A DNA stretch of 14,453 bases, taken from contig JAISNS010000260.1 in assembly GCA_031276105.1 (NCBI GenBank), forward strand, positions 1 to 14,453, written 5' to 3'. This document shows, one piece after another, positions 1 to 7,874 of this stretch. Source of the stretch: Dysgonamonadaceae bacterium. GTDB lineage: Bacteria > Bacteroidota > Bacteroidia > Bacteroidales > Azobacteroidaceae. The stretch's first letter is position 1. Every line of letters begins with the position of its first letter. The notes under the pieces were generated by a model. It was not told where the DNA came from. It saw nothing but the letters and a program-made list of their open reading frames with translations, and did not search any database. Both the position numbers and the translations under genes were made by a program.

Positions 1-846
1 CCCAGAAGCGATGCTTCCGTGTGTAATGGTTTAGGTTTAGTTTGTTTTTCCAAAATTTCGGATTGAAGTATCGGAAGCGTTTCATCTTTCGATATTTCGG
101 GCAAAGCGCCTGTTTCATCTTCGTCCGTTTCGTCCGTTTCGCCGAAAACCGCCCGCCAGCCGGACTGTTTAATCACCGCGCCTTAATGGAACGGATACAA
201 AGTTTTTGTTTTCCAAAAACCGTTTGCAAATCATTGCAAGCGTGGGAGTTTGTACTCTGCCCAACGAAAACACGCCCCGTCCGGCTGCAATGCTTAACGC
301 CTGCGATGCATTAATCCCAACAAGCCAATCCGCTTGAGAACGGGATTTTGCCGATTGATAAAGATTATCATAATCATGACCCTGTTTGAGATTTTGCAAA
401 CCGTCCTGTATGGCTTTGTCGGTCAAACTGCTTATCCAAAGCCGGTCAAACGGTTTTTGACATTTGAGGTGGGTATAGATATATCTGAAAATCAATTCTC
501 CCTCGCGTCCGGCGTCGGTAGCAACAATAATCCGGTCGCAGCTGTCGAAAACATGATTGATGATTTTCAACTGTCGCAATGCGCCTGTATCGGGTTTATA
601 TTCCTTACCGTCTTTGATTTGACGGGGTTTTAGAATAAACGTTTCGGGGATAATCGGCAAATTTTCTTTGACAAATCCCGTAAAACCGTAATCTTCCGGC
701 ATGGCTAATTGAATTAAGTGTCCTAACGCCCATGTAACCATGTAATTGTTGCCGGTTAAAAATCCGTCTTCTTTGTTGTTTGCGCCGACAATGCTTGCGA
801 TTTCTCTCGCAACAGATGGCTTTTCTGCCAATATACTTATTTTCAT
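1..846 (-). pseudogene. topB: DNA topoisomerase III (topB) of a conjugative element, internally deleted and running off the window
   Basis: This is a type IA topoisomerase, the kind carried by Bacteroidetes conjugative transposons, where it relaxes or decatenates single-stranded DNA. The first 220 residues (846 down to 187) are a good Toprim and N-terminal core: AEKPSVAREI at 7-16, the metal-binding DAGREGE at 111-117, and GRVQTPTLAM at 196-205. After FVSVP the frame reads LRRGD and stops at about 169. From 182 to the window edge another frame resumes recognisable TopB sequence: VIKQSGWRAVFG, then an acidic stretch, then KPKPLHTEASLL. From the family pattern I remember, about 200 residues should lie between these blocks, including the YPRT-type segment with the catalytic tyrosine. 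This is therefore an out-of-frame internal deletion with its breakpoint near 182-187. The product would be inactive unless the junction is an assembly error. The gene starts 27 bases after the DUF3945 gene and is probably co-transcribed with it. Confidence 0.86.
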
Positions 847-873
847 TTGTCTATGAATTTTAGTTGTGAATAA

Positions 874-2118
874 TTACATTTTTACGCCTTTGGTTTTTTT
901 CGTTTTTTCCTTTGTCTCCTGCTTTTCGGTGGGTTGCTGTTTCGCTTTATCGGGATTCCATTTGTAAAATTTCAGTTTGTTTGTTTCCGAATCAATCTTG
1001 ACATAAGCGTTAAAATCCTGTCCTTCACGATCTTTCATGCCTGACACATAAACGCTTTGTCCCGCTTTCATTTCCGATTGCTGTTTTTCGCTCAAAGTCA
1101 CGCCAAGCAGGGTTTTGGGAATACGGATACTGTCCGTTTGACTTTGTTTTTTATCGTTGTTAAAAGTCAGTTCAAAATAACGTTTATCGGCGTTAAACTG
1201 CACTTCGCCGTCAAACTTTTTACCTTTGAGGGAAGTCATGCCTTCGACCTTTATTTTTTCACCGTTTTCCAATCTGCGTTTTTGTTCATCGTTCAGTTGT
1301 ACGCCTTTGTAAGTGTCGGGAATTTTTAACCATTCTTTGCGGAAGGCTACCAGCTCATTGGTCTGTTTATCAATAGACAACAGGACGGGCGTCTTTTCGC
1401 CGGGCTTAAATTCGGCTTCTGCCACACGACCAAGATTGCCGGTGGTCAGCAAGTTTCGTTTGTCTTCTTCGGTAAATTTTATGCCGAAATATGGATGTTC
1501 CAGTTCCGGCTCCTTGCGGATAAGATGAACGGATGGGGCAAAACTGCCGTCTTCCATTTTTTTGAGGGAAAAACGAGCGTCGGAGCGCAACGTTTCGCCG
1601 TCAAACTTCATAGCAACGGGCATCAGGCTGGTTTTCTGATAATCGAGCAGTTTATCCAGATTATCTGTTTTTTCCAAGTTTTCTCGGGTAATGCCGTATT
1701 TCTCAAACTTGTTCCAATCGACAAGGCCGGGATTGATGGCATAATTTTTTCCCGCTGTTTGCGCTTGGATTTGCGCCTGTTTCTTTAGAAAATTTTCCGG
1801 GTCAACGCGATACAGGTCGATAAACGCCTTGTTTTCGGGATTTTCCGTATTTTTGAACGCTTCCCGTAATTTCCGGACGATTTCCTTCAATTTCTCTGCC
1901 GGAACAAGGAAAAACTCAAAGCGTGTCGGGTTTTTGACCTGACGCATAAAATTCTCAAAGAAGTTTTCGAGCATATTCCCGTTTTTGTCGATTCTCAATA
2001 AATCGGGATTCTCGCTGCCTTTCTTGGATTGTTTGACTTTACCGTTTTTGTCTATGCCGGCCGTTTTCAGTTCGTTGCCGCCTTTTTCGCGGACTAATAA
2101 TACATCATTTTCGTTCAT
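874..2118 (-). CDS. DUF4099/DUF3945 conjugative-transposon protein
   Basis: This 414-residue soluble protein of unknown function is usually found beside topB in Bacteroidetes conjugative elements. Directly visible are an N-terminal part with VLLVREKGGNELKTAGIDKNGK and an FFENFMRQVKNPTRFEFF block. A central DUF4099-like region runs from NPGLVDWNKFEKYGI to HPYFGIKFTEEDKRNLL. Two tandem DUF3945 repeats of about 55 residues follow, each with the pattern IPxTxxGVxL...Q...G....V.GM...G..F...V. The tail is Lys/Gln-rich and ends in KTKGVKM, as in relatives I recall. The frame is open up to 2256, but I chose the ATG at 2116-2118. The promoter-like TAnnTTTG lies inside the longer version, the extra 46 residues do not look like family sequence, and the shorter start leaves a leader of about 40 bases. 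An ATG at 2143-2145 is the alternative. Function is unknown; a role in excision or transfer is only inferred from its neighbour. Confidence 0.88.
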   Translation of the reverse strand: MNENDVLLVREKGGNELKTAGIDKNGKVKQSKKGSENPDLLRIDKNGNMLENFFENFMRQVKNPTRFEFFLVPAEKLKEIVRKLREAFKNTENPENKAFIDLYRVDPENFLKKQAQIQAQTAGKNYAINPGLVDWNKFEKYGITRENLEKTDNLDKLLDYQKTSLMPVAMKFDGETLRSDARFSLKKMEDGSFAPSVHLIRKEPELEHPYFGIKFTEEDKRNLLTTGNLGRVAEAEFKPGEKTPVLLSIDKQTNELVAFRKEWLKIPDTYKGVQLNDEQKRRLENGEKIKVEGMTSLKGKKFDGEVQFNADKRYFELTFNNDKKQSQTDSIRIPKTLLGVTLSEKQQSEMKAGQSVYVSGMKDREGQDFNAYVKIDSETNKLKFYKWNPDKAKQQPTEKQETKEKTKKTKGVKM

Positions 2119-2162
2119 ACTGTTTTTGATTTTAATTTGCTGCATCCATAATAAATGCAGAG

Positions 2163-2192
2163 CAAAAGTAAGTGAAGCATTTCCGTCGGAAA
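2163..2192 (-). promoter_or_regulatory. Bacteroidetes-type promoter for the DUF3945-topB pair, overlapped by a palindrome
   Basis: On the minus strand, TACTTTTG (2170-2163) matches the Bacteroidetes -7 consensus TAnnTTTG exactly. Upstream across an 18-base spacer is TTTC (2192-2189), one mismatch from the -33 TTTG. The -33 element lies inside a perfect inverted repeat, TTTCC-GTC-GGAAA (2180-2192), which could be an operator. A start around 2155 would give a leader of about 40 bases before the ATG at 2118. The motif matches are seen in the sequence; promoter activity is inferred. Confidence 0.5.
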
Positions 2193-2280
2193 AGGGTTCT
2201 GAAGAGTATGGCTGGGGTTTGCCGGACGTTGGCAGGGGCTTGCCACTTTCGCACACAATGAAAAGTGTAGTAAAAAAGTA

Positions 2281-2312
2281 ACAAAAAAGACAGTAAAATG
2301 TAATTCTGTCTT
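2281..2312 (-). terminator. Terminator-like hairpin on the minus strand
   Basis: AAGACAG at 2287-2293 pairs perfectly with CTGTCTT at 2306-2312 around a 12-base loop. Read on the minus strand, the stem is followed by a run of six T (2288-2283 side). It would stop minus-strand transcripts entering from the sigma-gene side. No minus-strand gene is seen to its right, so it may be a leftover or an insulator. The stem is only seven base pairs and moderately AT-rich. Confidence 0.35.
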
Positions 2313-2464
2313 ACTTATTTTGCCGAAAAAATTGGATAGTGAAAGTTGCACGTTGGATATCGCAACCTTTGTGCAATCGGCTCTGCTAAAATCGAAAAGC
2401 GTTCCATACTATAAATTAGGAATCGTTGAAACTAACAATATTGCCGCTTCGTGCGGGTGATTAT

Positions 2465-2497
2465 TTTACATATTTTAGGAATAGTTTACATATTCTA
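2465..2497 (+). repeat. Two 13-base direct repeats with a 20-base period upstream of the sigma gene
   Basis: TTTACATATTTTA (2465-2477) and TTTACATATTCTA (2485-2497) differ at one base and are exactly 20 bases apart, about two helical turns. They end 23 bases before the ATG of the sigma factor gene. TTAGGAAT also occurs twice nearby, at 2416-2423 and 2475-2482. The placement suggests binding sites for a regulator or promoter elements. No standard -33/-7 promoter was recognised here. Confidence 0.45.
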
Positions 2498-2520
2498 TTA
2501 TAAGCAAATACAAAGGAAAA

Positions 2521-3096
2521 ATGTCTAATTCGGAAACAAGTGATGTGAAAATACTCAACGCTCTACGACTTGGAAATAAAGATGCTTTTGAAGTTATTTT
2601 CAGAAAATATAATGCAAGAATATATAATTTCGCTCTGGCTACTTTATACGAAAAAAATTTAGCGGAAGATATTACCCAGAATGTTTTCCTTTCGGTTTGG
2701 GAGCACCGAAAGAATATTATACCCGAAAAAAATTTTTCTGCTTATCTTTTTACTGTCGCTAAAAATCTTATCTATCGGGAAACAGAAAAAATGTTGCTGA
2801 CATTCAAATATGAAAGTCATTTCAAAAGTCAGTTTAATGAATTGGATTACTCATCCGAAGAAAAAATTGACGCCGATTCTTTGACAGGATTGATTCTGCA
2901 ACTGATCGAAAAACTTCCTGAAGCAAGAAAGAAAGTCTTCCTTTTACATTTTAATGAAAATCTAAAAAATAGAGAAATCGCCACAAAACTTTCTATCTCG
3001 GAAGAAAATGTTGAGACACAACTTAAACGTTCTTTGGATTTTATTAGAAAACAGCTTAAAAATCATATTAATATCATGACATGGTTCTATCTGTAA
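2521..3096 (+). CDS. ECF-type RNA polymerase sigma factor (Bacteroidetes sigma-70 family)
   Basis: This 191-residue ECF sigma factor would direct RNA polymerase to the promoter of the downstream SusC operon. Region 2 spans residues 22-66, with AFEVIFRKYNARIYNFA and then AEDITQNVFLSVWEHRK, the usual D(I)xQxVFxxxW core-binding and -10 recognition helix. Region 4 spans about 128-180, with LPEARKKVFLLHFNENLKN and a helix-turn-helix, REIATKLSISEENVETQL. Length and layout fit the Bacteroidetes FecI-like group that sits beside FecR-like anti-sigma genes. The start is supported by AAAGGAAAA directly before the ATG. It is followed after 87 bases by its likely anti-sigma partner. This gene and its partner look more AT-rich than the transport operon, as is common for regulators. 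The family call is very secure; the target promoter is inferred. Confidence 0.95.
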   Translation: MSNSETSDVKILNALRLGNKDAFEVIFRKYNARIYNFALATLYEKNLAEDITQNVFLSVWEHRKNIIPEKNFSAYLFTVAKNLIYRETEKMLLTFKYESHFKSQFNELDYSSEEKIDADSLTGLILQLIEKLPEARKKVFLLHFNENLKNREIATKLSISEENVETQLKRSLDFIRKQLKNHINIMTWFYL

Positions 3097-3183
3097 TTCG
3101 CCCTAAAAATGTTAAGAAATAACAAAAAATGCAACCACTGTTAGGAAAATGATGTCGTTGCGTATATTAATTATAAACAGTAA

Positions 3184-4188
3184 ATGAAAAGCGAATTAAA
3201 CATATTATTGGAAAAGTTCCTCCGAAAAGAAGCAAGTGCAGAGGATACCGCTCATTTGAGGGAAGTGTTCTTTCAAGCAGGATCGAAAGAAGCCGTATTT
3301 GATCTTTATAAAGAAAAATGGGAAGAAGGAATCTCTTCTTCGGTGGATACGAAAATACAAAAACGGATATGGATGCGATTGGAAAAACAAATAAATGTAG
3401 ATACGCTTATTTCGGTAAAATTTTCGATTTGGAAAAAATATTCTCGTATTGCAGCTGCGGTATTACTCCCGCTCCTTTTTGCCGGTTTGGGATATTACTA
3501 TTCGGAAAATAAATTTTATCAATCTCAGAATGAAACGATTGTTCATGTGGACAAGGGACAGAAAGCCGGCTTGCAACTGCCCGACGGCACTCAAATTTGG
3601 CTAAATTCAGGCAGTTCAATCACGTACAATAAGACATACAACAGAAAAGACCGGGTGGTTTATTTGCAGGGGGAAGCTTATTTTGAAGTGTATGTAAATA
3701 AAGAAAAACCGTTTACAGTAAAAGCAGATGGAATTTCTGTAGAAGCTATAGGAACCCGTTTCAATGTTAAAGCTTATCCGGAAGACGATTGTATCACGAC
3801 TACGTTGTTGGATGGTTGTGTGCGGGTAAGTAATCATTCGCTATCGGATTTGTTAAAACCGAATGAAAGACTTGCTTTCTCGCGAAATACAGGCCGGTTC
3901 ACAAAAAGCGTATTGCCGGATGCCGAAAGGAGTATGTTCTGGCGAAACAATCAATTGGCATTTGAACAAGAACGTTTGGAAGATATTGCGAAAGTATTGG
4001 AACACATGTATAACGTACATGTGAAATTTGCATCCGAAAATTTGAAAGACATTCATTTTTCAGGAAAAATTAACAATAACAATATAGAAAGTATTTTACA
4101 ACTAATTGCTTTTGTTTCACCTGTTTGCTGTACGATGGAAAATGATTCAACTGTTGTCATTACAGCAAGTTCGCCGTCCCATAAATAA
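3184..4188 (+). CDS. FecR-like transmembrane anti-sigma factor (FecR + DUF4974 domains)
   Basis: This inner-membrane anti-sigma factor should hold the neighbouring ECF sigma factor inactive until signalled by the STN domain of the SusC protein. Residues 1-80 are the cytoplasmic sigma-binding part. A membrane helix lies at about 87-105 (RIAAAVLLPLLFAGLGYYY). The periplasmic FecR domain follows at about 119-213, with VDKGQKAGLQLPDGTQIWLN, the LQGEAYFEV motif at 161-169, and IGTRFNVKAY at 189-198. A C-terminal DUF4974 region at about 257-330 (LAFEQERLEDIAKVLEHMYNV) ends the protein. At 334 residues the length is typical. Gene order sigma, anti-sigma, SusC is the standard arrangement of Bacteroidetes cell-surface signalling loci. 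Confidence 0.95.
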   Translation: MKSELNILLEKFLRKEASAEDTAHLREVFFQAGSKEAVFDLYKEKWEEGISSSVDTKIQKRIWMRLEKQINVDTLISVKFSIWKKYSRIAAAVLLPLLFAGLGYYYSENKFYQSQNETIVHVDKGQKAGLQLPDGTQIWLNSGSSITYNKTYNRKDRVVYLQGEAYFEVYVNKEKPFTVKADGISVEAIGTRFNVKAYPEDDCITTTLLDGCVRVSNHSLSDLLKPNERLAFSRNTGRFTKSVLPDAERSMFWRNNQLAFEQERLEDIAKVLEHMYNVHVKFASENLKDIHFSGKINNNNIESILQLIAFVSPVCCTMENDSTVVITASSPSHK

Positions 4189-4311
4189 AAACGGATAAAA
4201 AAACAGACAATGAATACATCTTAATTTCAAATACAAAAAACGAAACGAGATAATGTTCCTGCATCATTCCGTTTGAGCAACAAGTTACATCAAGAAAACG
4301 CTTATTATTGA

Positions 4312-4350
4312 AGGCAAAAACCTTCGAAAGTCCTTTTTGTGCCTTTTTTG
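4312..4350 (+). terminator. Terminator-like hairpin between the anti-sigma gene and susC
   Basis: AGGCA at 4312-4316 pairs with TGCCT at 4340-4344. The pairing extends after one mismatch by three A-T pairs, with a small inner CTT/AAG stem in the loop. Six T residues follow immediately (4344-4349). This would separate the sigma/anti-sigma transcript from the transport operon, so that the latter depends on its own promoter between about 4345 and 4396. I did not find a TAnnTTTG element in that stretch, which is compatible with recognition by the ECF sigma factor. Confidence 0.45.
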
Positions 4351-4396
4351 CCCTGTAAAGATAGTAAAAATATCAAATGATAAAATAAAAAAATAA

Positions 4397-7300
4397 ATGA
4401 ATCATATAAAAAGCATTTCTATTTACCTTTTAATTTGTTTTTTAGCAATAGCTTCTTCAACTGTGGCATTTGCGCAGATTTCCGTTTCGGCAAACAAACA
4501 AAAGATAAAGCAGGTCATCTATCAGATAGAGAAAAACAGCAACTATAGTTTTTTTTACAGTGATGAACAGTTGGATTTGGAAAGAGAAATCAATATTGAT
4601 GTAACGAATGAAAGTATCGAATTTATACTGGATAAACTGTTCAAAGGTACGAATATCACTTATACGATTGACGGTGACGGGCAAATTTTGCTGACTGTTG
4701 AAAAACAAGAGAGAAATCAGGAACCCGTTCCGGCGAAAAAATATTCCGGCGTTGTGATTGACGAAAAAGGCGAAGCCATTATCGGCGCAAGCATCGGCAT
4801 CAAAGGAGGTAAAACCGGAACGGTGACGGACGTTGACGGTAAATTTTTAATCAGTGCGCCTGTCGGTTCAACGCTATCGGTTTCTTACATCGGTTTTGCA
4901 TCCAAAGAAATTAAATTGAGGAATGATACTGAATTGCAAATTGTTATCAGCGAAGATGATCAGTTGCTGGACGAAGTGGTAGTGGTCGGCTACGGCGTAC
5001 AACTCAAGCGCGATGTGACTACGGCAATCGCTTCGATAAAAGCGTCCGAATTAGCTGTTCCTGTAACCAGTATCGATCAGGCTATAACCGGGAGATTGGC
5101 AGGGGTTCAAGTATTGCAACCCAACGGTATCCCCGGCGGAACGATGGCTATCAAAGTCAGAGGAAACGGTTCTATCAATGCCGGAAACGAACCGTTGTAT
5201 GTGATAGACGGATTCCCCGTGTCGGACGGAGCCGGTAATGCCACGGGAATGAAGGTAAATCCGTTGAGTTCGATCAATATCAATGATATTGAATCCGTTG
5301 AAGTATTGAAAGACGCTTCTTCGGCTGCCATATACGGCTCTCGTGGCGCTAATGGCGTGGTTATCATCACAACCAAAAGAGGAAAAGAAAGCAAGCCCGT
5401 TGTTCAGTATGACGGTTATTACGGATGGCAGAAAACCACTCGCAAAATTGAAATGATGAACGCTTACCAGCAGGCGGAAATCTTGTACGAAGCGCGGAAT
5501 ACCACTTATCTGGAAGCCTTGTCGGCAGCAGGAATAACCGGCAGTATTACCGATACAAACGATGAACGCAGGCAAAGACTGGGACAACCTTTGACAAGCA
5601 CAAAACTCAATTATTTGATACCCGACCACATTTTCCCTTATTTAAACGGGGAACCGGGACTTACCAACACCGATTGGCAGGATGAAGTTTTGCGCACCGC
5701 ACCCATGCAAAGTCACAACATTTCGATCAACGGGGGGAGTCCTTTAACCCAATATTTCCTGTCGGTCAATTACCGAGAGGAAGAAGGCATCGTACTTGGT
5801 TCCGGATTCAACCAATTGGGCGCCCGTGCAAAAGTGGACGCTCAATACGACCGTTTTGCCTTTGGCGCCAATGTCAGTTTCAACCATTCCGATTACGACT
5901 TAGTGCCCACGGAAGACCGTTATTCCAATGAAACTATTCTCTCTACCGCTTTGGGCATGTTGCCCTCTTTTCCCGTATATAACGGGGATGGCAGTTACAA
6001 TTTCGATCAACACACGCTGGATTGCGGCATCCCCAATTTGATTAATCCCGTAGCGCTGGCGCTGGAACGCAAAGATAATATGCAGCGCAACCGGATGCTG
6101 GGAAATATGTATGCCGAATATGAATGGATAAAGGACCTCAAACTGAAAACATCGTTAGGCGCCGACTATAACACCTTTCGCCGGAACATTTTCCGCCCAT
6201 CCACATTGCCGACCAGCATCAATCTGATTCCACCGTCGGTTCCGACAGGCGAAAGCCGAACGAAAGATGTTTTGAACTGGGTTTGGGAAAATACGCTGTC
6301 CTATTTACACATACTTGATAAACATCACACGCTGTCGTTTGTCGCAGGATGGATGGCGCAAAAAGAATTTATTGACAACAGCCGCCTGACGGCAACCGGA
6401 TACCCCAACGATTTGATTGAAACATTAAATGCTTCTACCCTCGCAACCTATTGGGACACAACTCGCCAGCAATGGTCTTTACTCTCCGTGCTGGCGCGGG
6501 CACAATACAGTTATAAGAATAAATACCTTCTCTCCGCAGCCATTCGTTCCGATGGTTCTTCCCGTTTTGGAAGCAATAACCGTTGGGGTTCATTTCCTTC
6601 CATTTCCGGAGGTTGGTATGTGACGGAAGAAGATTTTATGGCCAATCAACGCCAGTGGCTTTCCGCATTGAAACTGCGAGCCAGCTACGGTATTTCAGGA
6701 AACTTCAGCATCGGGAATTATGAATATTATTCCACAATCGGCGATGACAATTACGTGTTGGGCGCAACAGAAACAATCGCCGGCGGACTGGTACCAACTT
6801 CTGCCGGTAATCCTGATTTAGGTTGGGAAAAGACGGCGATGACCAATATCGGTTTGGAAATCGGTTTATTCAACCAAATGAATATAGAAGTGGATGTATA
6901 TCACAGTATCACTTCGGATATGTTGCTGAATGTTCCCGTTCCTGAATTTTCGGGTTTTAGTACCGTGCTGAAAAACATTGGAAAATTAAGTAACAGAGGT
7001 GTGGAAATTTCATTATCCAACCGTAATAAATGGCGCCATTTTACATGGAATAATCGGTTGAACTTTTCCGTAAACCGGAATAAAGTGCTGGATTTGGGAG
7101 GCGTAGATGAACTATTTTCCAAAGGGGAAACAATGGATTTTATCACCCGGGTGGGCGAACCCATCGGAAATTATTATGCTTATGTTATTGATGGTGTGTT
7201 TATGAATCAGGAGGAAATAAGCATCGCTAATGATCCGAACGACGATCGAATAGCCAAGGTGACCAATGCTCATCCGGGCGACTTCAAGTTTGTTGACGTA

Positions 7301-7855
7301 CATAAAGACGGGGTGATCGACAGTCAGGACAAAACGATTGCCGGCAATTATCTTCCTGATTTTACGTATGGCTTTTCTACCGAATTTCAATACCAATGGT
7401 TCGATTTAAGCATGGCATTACAAGGAATATACGGAAACGAAATAGCCAACATTAACCGCCGTTATCTCAATAACATGGAAGGCGGAAGCGGACAGATAGA
7501 TGCACTGAACCGGTGGAAGTCGGAAGAAAACCCCGGTAATGGACAAGTAAACCGCGCCAACCGTTCGGCAACCGGCATGAACAGCCAAATGTCTACCTGG
7601 CATATTGAGGACGGATCTTATTTGCGTATCCGCAACATTACTTTCGGGATGACAATGCCGCAAGAATGGACAAAACAAGCCGGTATATCACGCATTCGCC
7701 TCTATTTTTCTTCGCAAAACCCCTTTACTTTCACCCGCTACAGTGGATACAATCCGGAAGTGGATATGAAGGGTAATACGCTTACCCCGGGTATTGATTA
7801 CGGAACTTACCCGCTTGCCAAATCGGCAGTTATCGGTTTAAATTTAATTTTTTAA
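4397..7855 (+). CDS. SusC/RagA-type TonB-dependent transporter with N-terminal STN signalling domain
   Basis: This outer-membrane beta-barrel imports a ligand captured by its SusD partner, powered by TonB. A signal peptide (residues 1-26, ending VAFA before Q27) is followed by an STN domain at about 30-102. A CarboxypepD_reg-like domain lies at about 116-185 (GVVIDEKGEAIIGASIGIKG). The SusC TonB-box-like DEVVVVGYG is at 192-200. The plug domain carries the family motifs GRLAGVQV (232-239) and PLYVIDGFPV (266-275), then KDASSAAIYGSRGANGV. The barrel fills the rest and ends with a hydrophobic-aromatic strand (AVIGLNLIF). The STN domain is the feature that couples a transporter to a FecI/FecR-type pair, and such a pair is encoded just upstream. 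At 1152 residues it is full length. The substrate cannot be read from the sequence. Confidence 0.97.
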   Translation: MNHIKSISIYLLICFLAIASSTVAFAQISVSANKQKIKQVIYQIEKNSNYSFFYSDEQLDLEREINIDVTNESIEFILDKLFKGTNITYTIDGDGQILLTVEKQERNQEPVPAKKYSGVVIDEKGEAIIGASIGIKGGKTGTVTDVDGKFLISAPVGSTLSVSYIGFASKEIKLRNDTELQIVISEDDQLLDEVVVVGYGVQLKRDVTTAIASIKASELAVPVTSIDQAITGRLAGVQVLQPNGIPGGTMAIKVRGNGSINAGNEPLYVIDGFPVSDGAGNATGMKVNPLSSININDIESVEVLKDASSAAIYGSRGANGVVIITTKRGKESKPVVQYDGYYGWQKTTRKIEMMNAYQQAEILYEARNTTYLEALSAAGITGSITDTNDERRQRLGQPLTSTKLNYLIPDHIFPYLNGEPGLTNTDWQDEVLRTAPMQSHNISINGGSPLTQYFLSVNYREEEGIVLGSGFNQLGARAKVDAQYDRFAFGANVSFNHSDYDLVPTEDRYSNETILSTALGMLPSFPVYNGDGSYNFDQHTLDCGIPNLINPVALALERKDNMQRNRMLGNMYAEYEWIKDLKLKTSLGADYNTFRRNIFRPSTLPTSINLIPPSVPTGESRTKDVLNWVWENTLSYLHILDKHHTLSFVAGWMAQKEFIDNSRLTATGYPNDLIETLNASTLATYWDTTRQQWSLLSVLARAQYSYKNKYLLSAAIRSDGSSRFGSNNRWGSFPSISGGWYVTEEDFMANQRQWLSALKLRASYGISGNFSIGNYEYYSTIGDDNYVLGATETIAGGLVPTSAGNPDLGWEKTAMTNIGLEIGLFNQMNIEVDVYHSITSDMLLNVPVPEFSGFSTVLKNIGKLSNRGVEISLSNRNKWRHFTWNNRLNFSVNRNKVLDLGGVDELFSKGETMDFITRVGEPIGNYYAYVIDGVFMNQEEISIANDPNDDRIAKVTNAHPGDFKFVDVHKDGVIDSQDKTIAGNYLPDFTYGFSTEFQYQWFDLSMALQGIYGNEIANINRRYLNNMEGGSGQIDALNRWKSEENPGNGQVNRANRSATGMNSQMSTWHIEDGSYLRIRNITFGMTMPQEWTKQAGISRIRLYFSSQNPFTFTRYSGYNPEVDMKGNTLTPGIDYGTYPLAKSAVIGLNLIF

Positions 7856-7874
7856 CAACTCAAATTCAGATAAG

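Larger units (their letters stand above)
2119..2520. other. Non-coding divergent intergenic region between the conjugative-element remnant and the sigma operon
   Basis: About 400 bases separate the minus-strand DUF3945 gene from the plus-strand sigma gene. The left part (2160-2270) is relatively GC-rich with small inverted repeats, for example TTTCC/GGAAA at 2180-2192 and GGCA/TGCC near 2230-2245. It appears to belong to the control region of the conjugative element. The right part (2400-2520) is AT-rich and contains repeated motifs before the sigma gene. I see no convincing gene. Small open frames here lack family similarity and overlap the control elements. Confidence 0.6.

Noticed and set aside
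42..314. Plus-strand open frame of 90 codons
   Set aside because: It is antisense to both recognisable pieces of topB.
2119..2256. N-terminal extension of the DUF3945 protein
   Set aside because: The promoter-like TAnnTTTG and a palindrome lie within it, and the extra residues do not resemble the family. The ATG at 2118 is preferred.
2345..2366. GTTGC/GCAAC inverted repeat
   Set aside because: The five-base arms around a 12-base loop are too weak to call a terminator or operator without conservation data.
5051..5629. Minus-strand open frame of 192 codons
   Set aside because: It lies entirely inside the susC gene, whose domain motifs are continuous on the plus strand. The antisense translation shows no family-like pattern.
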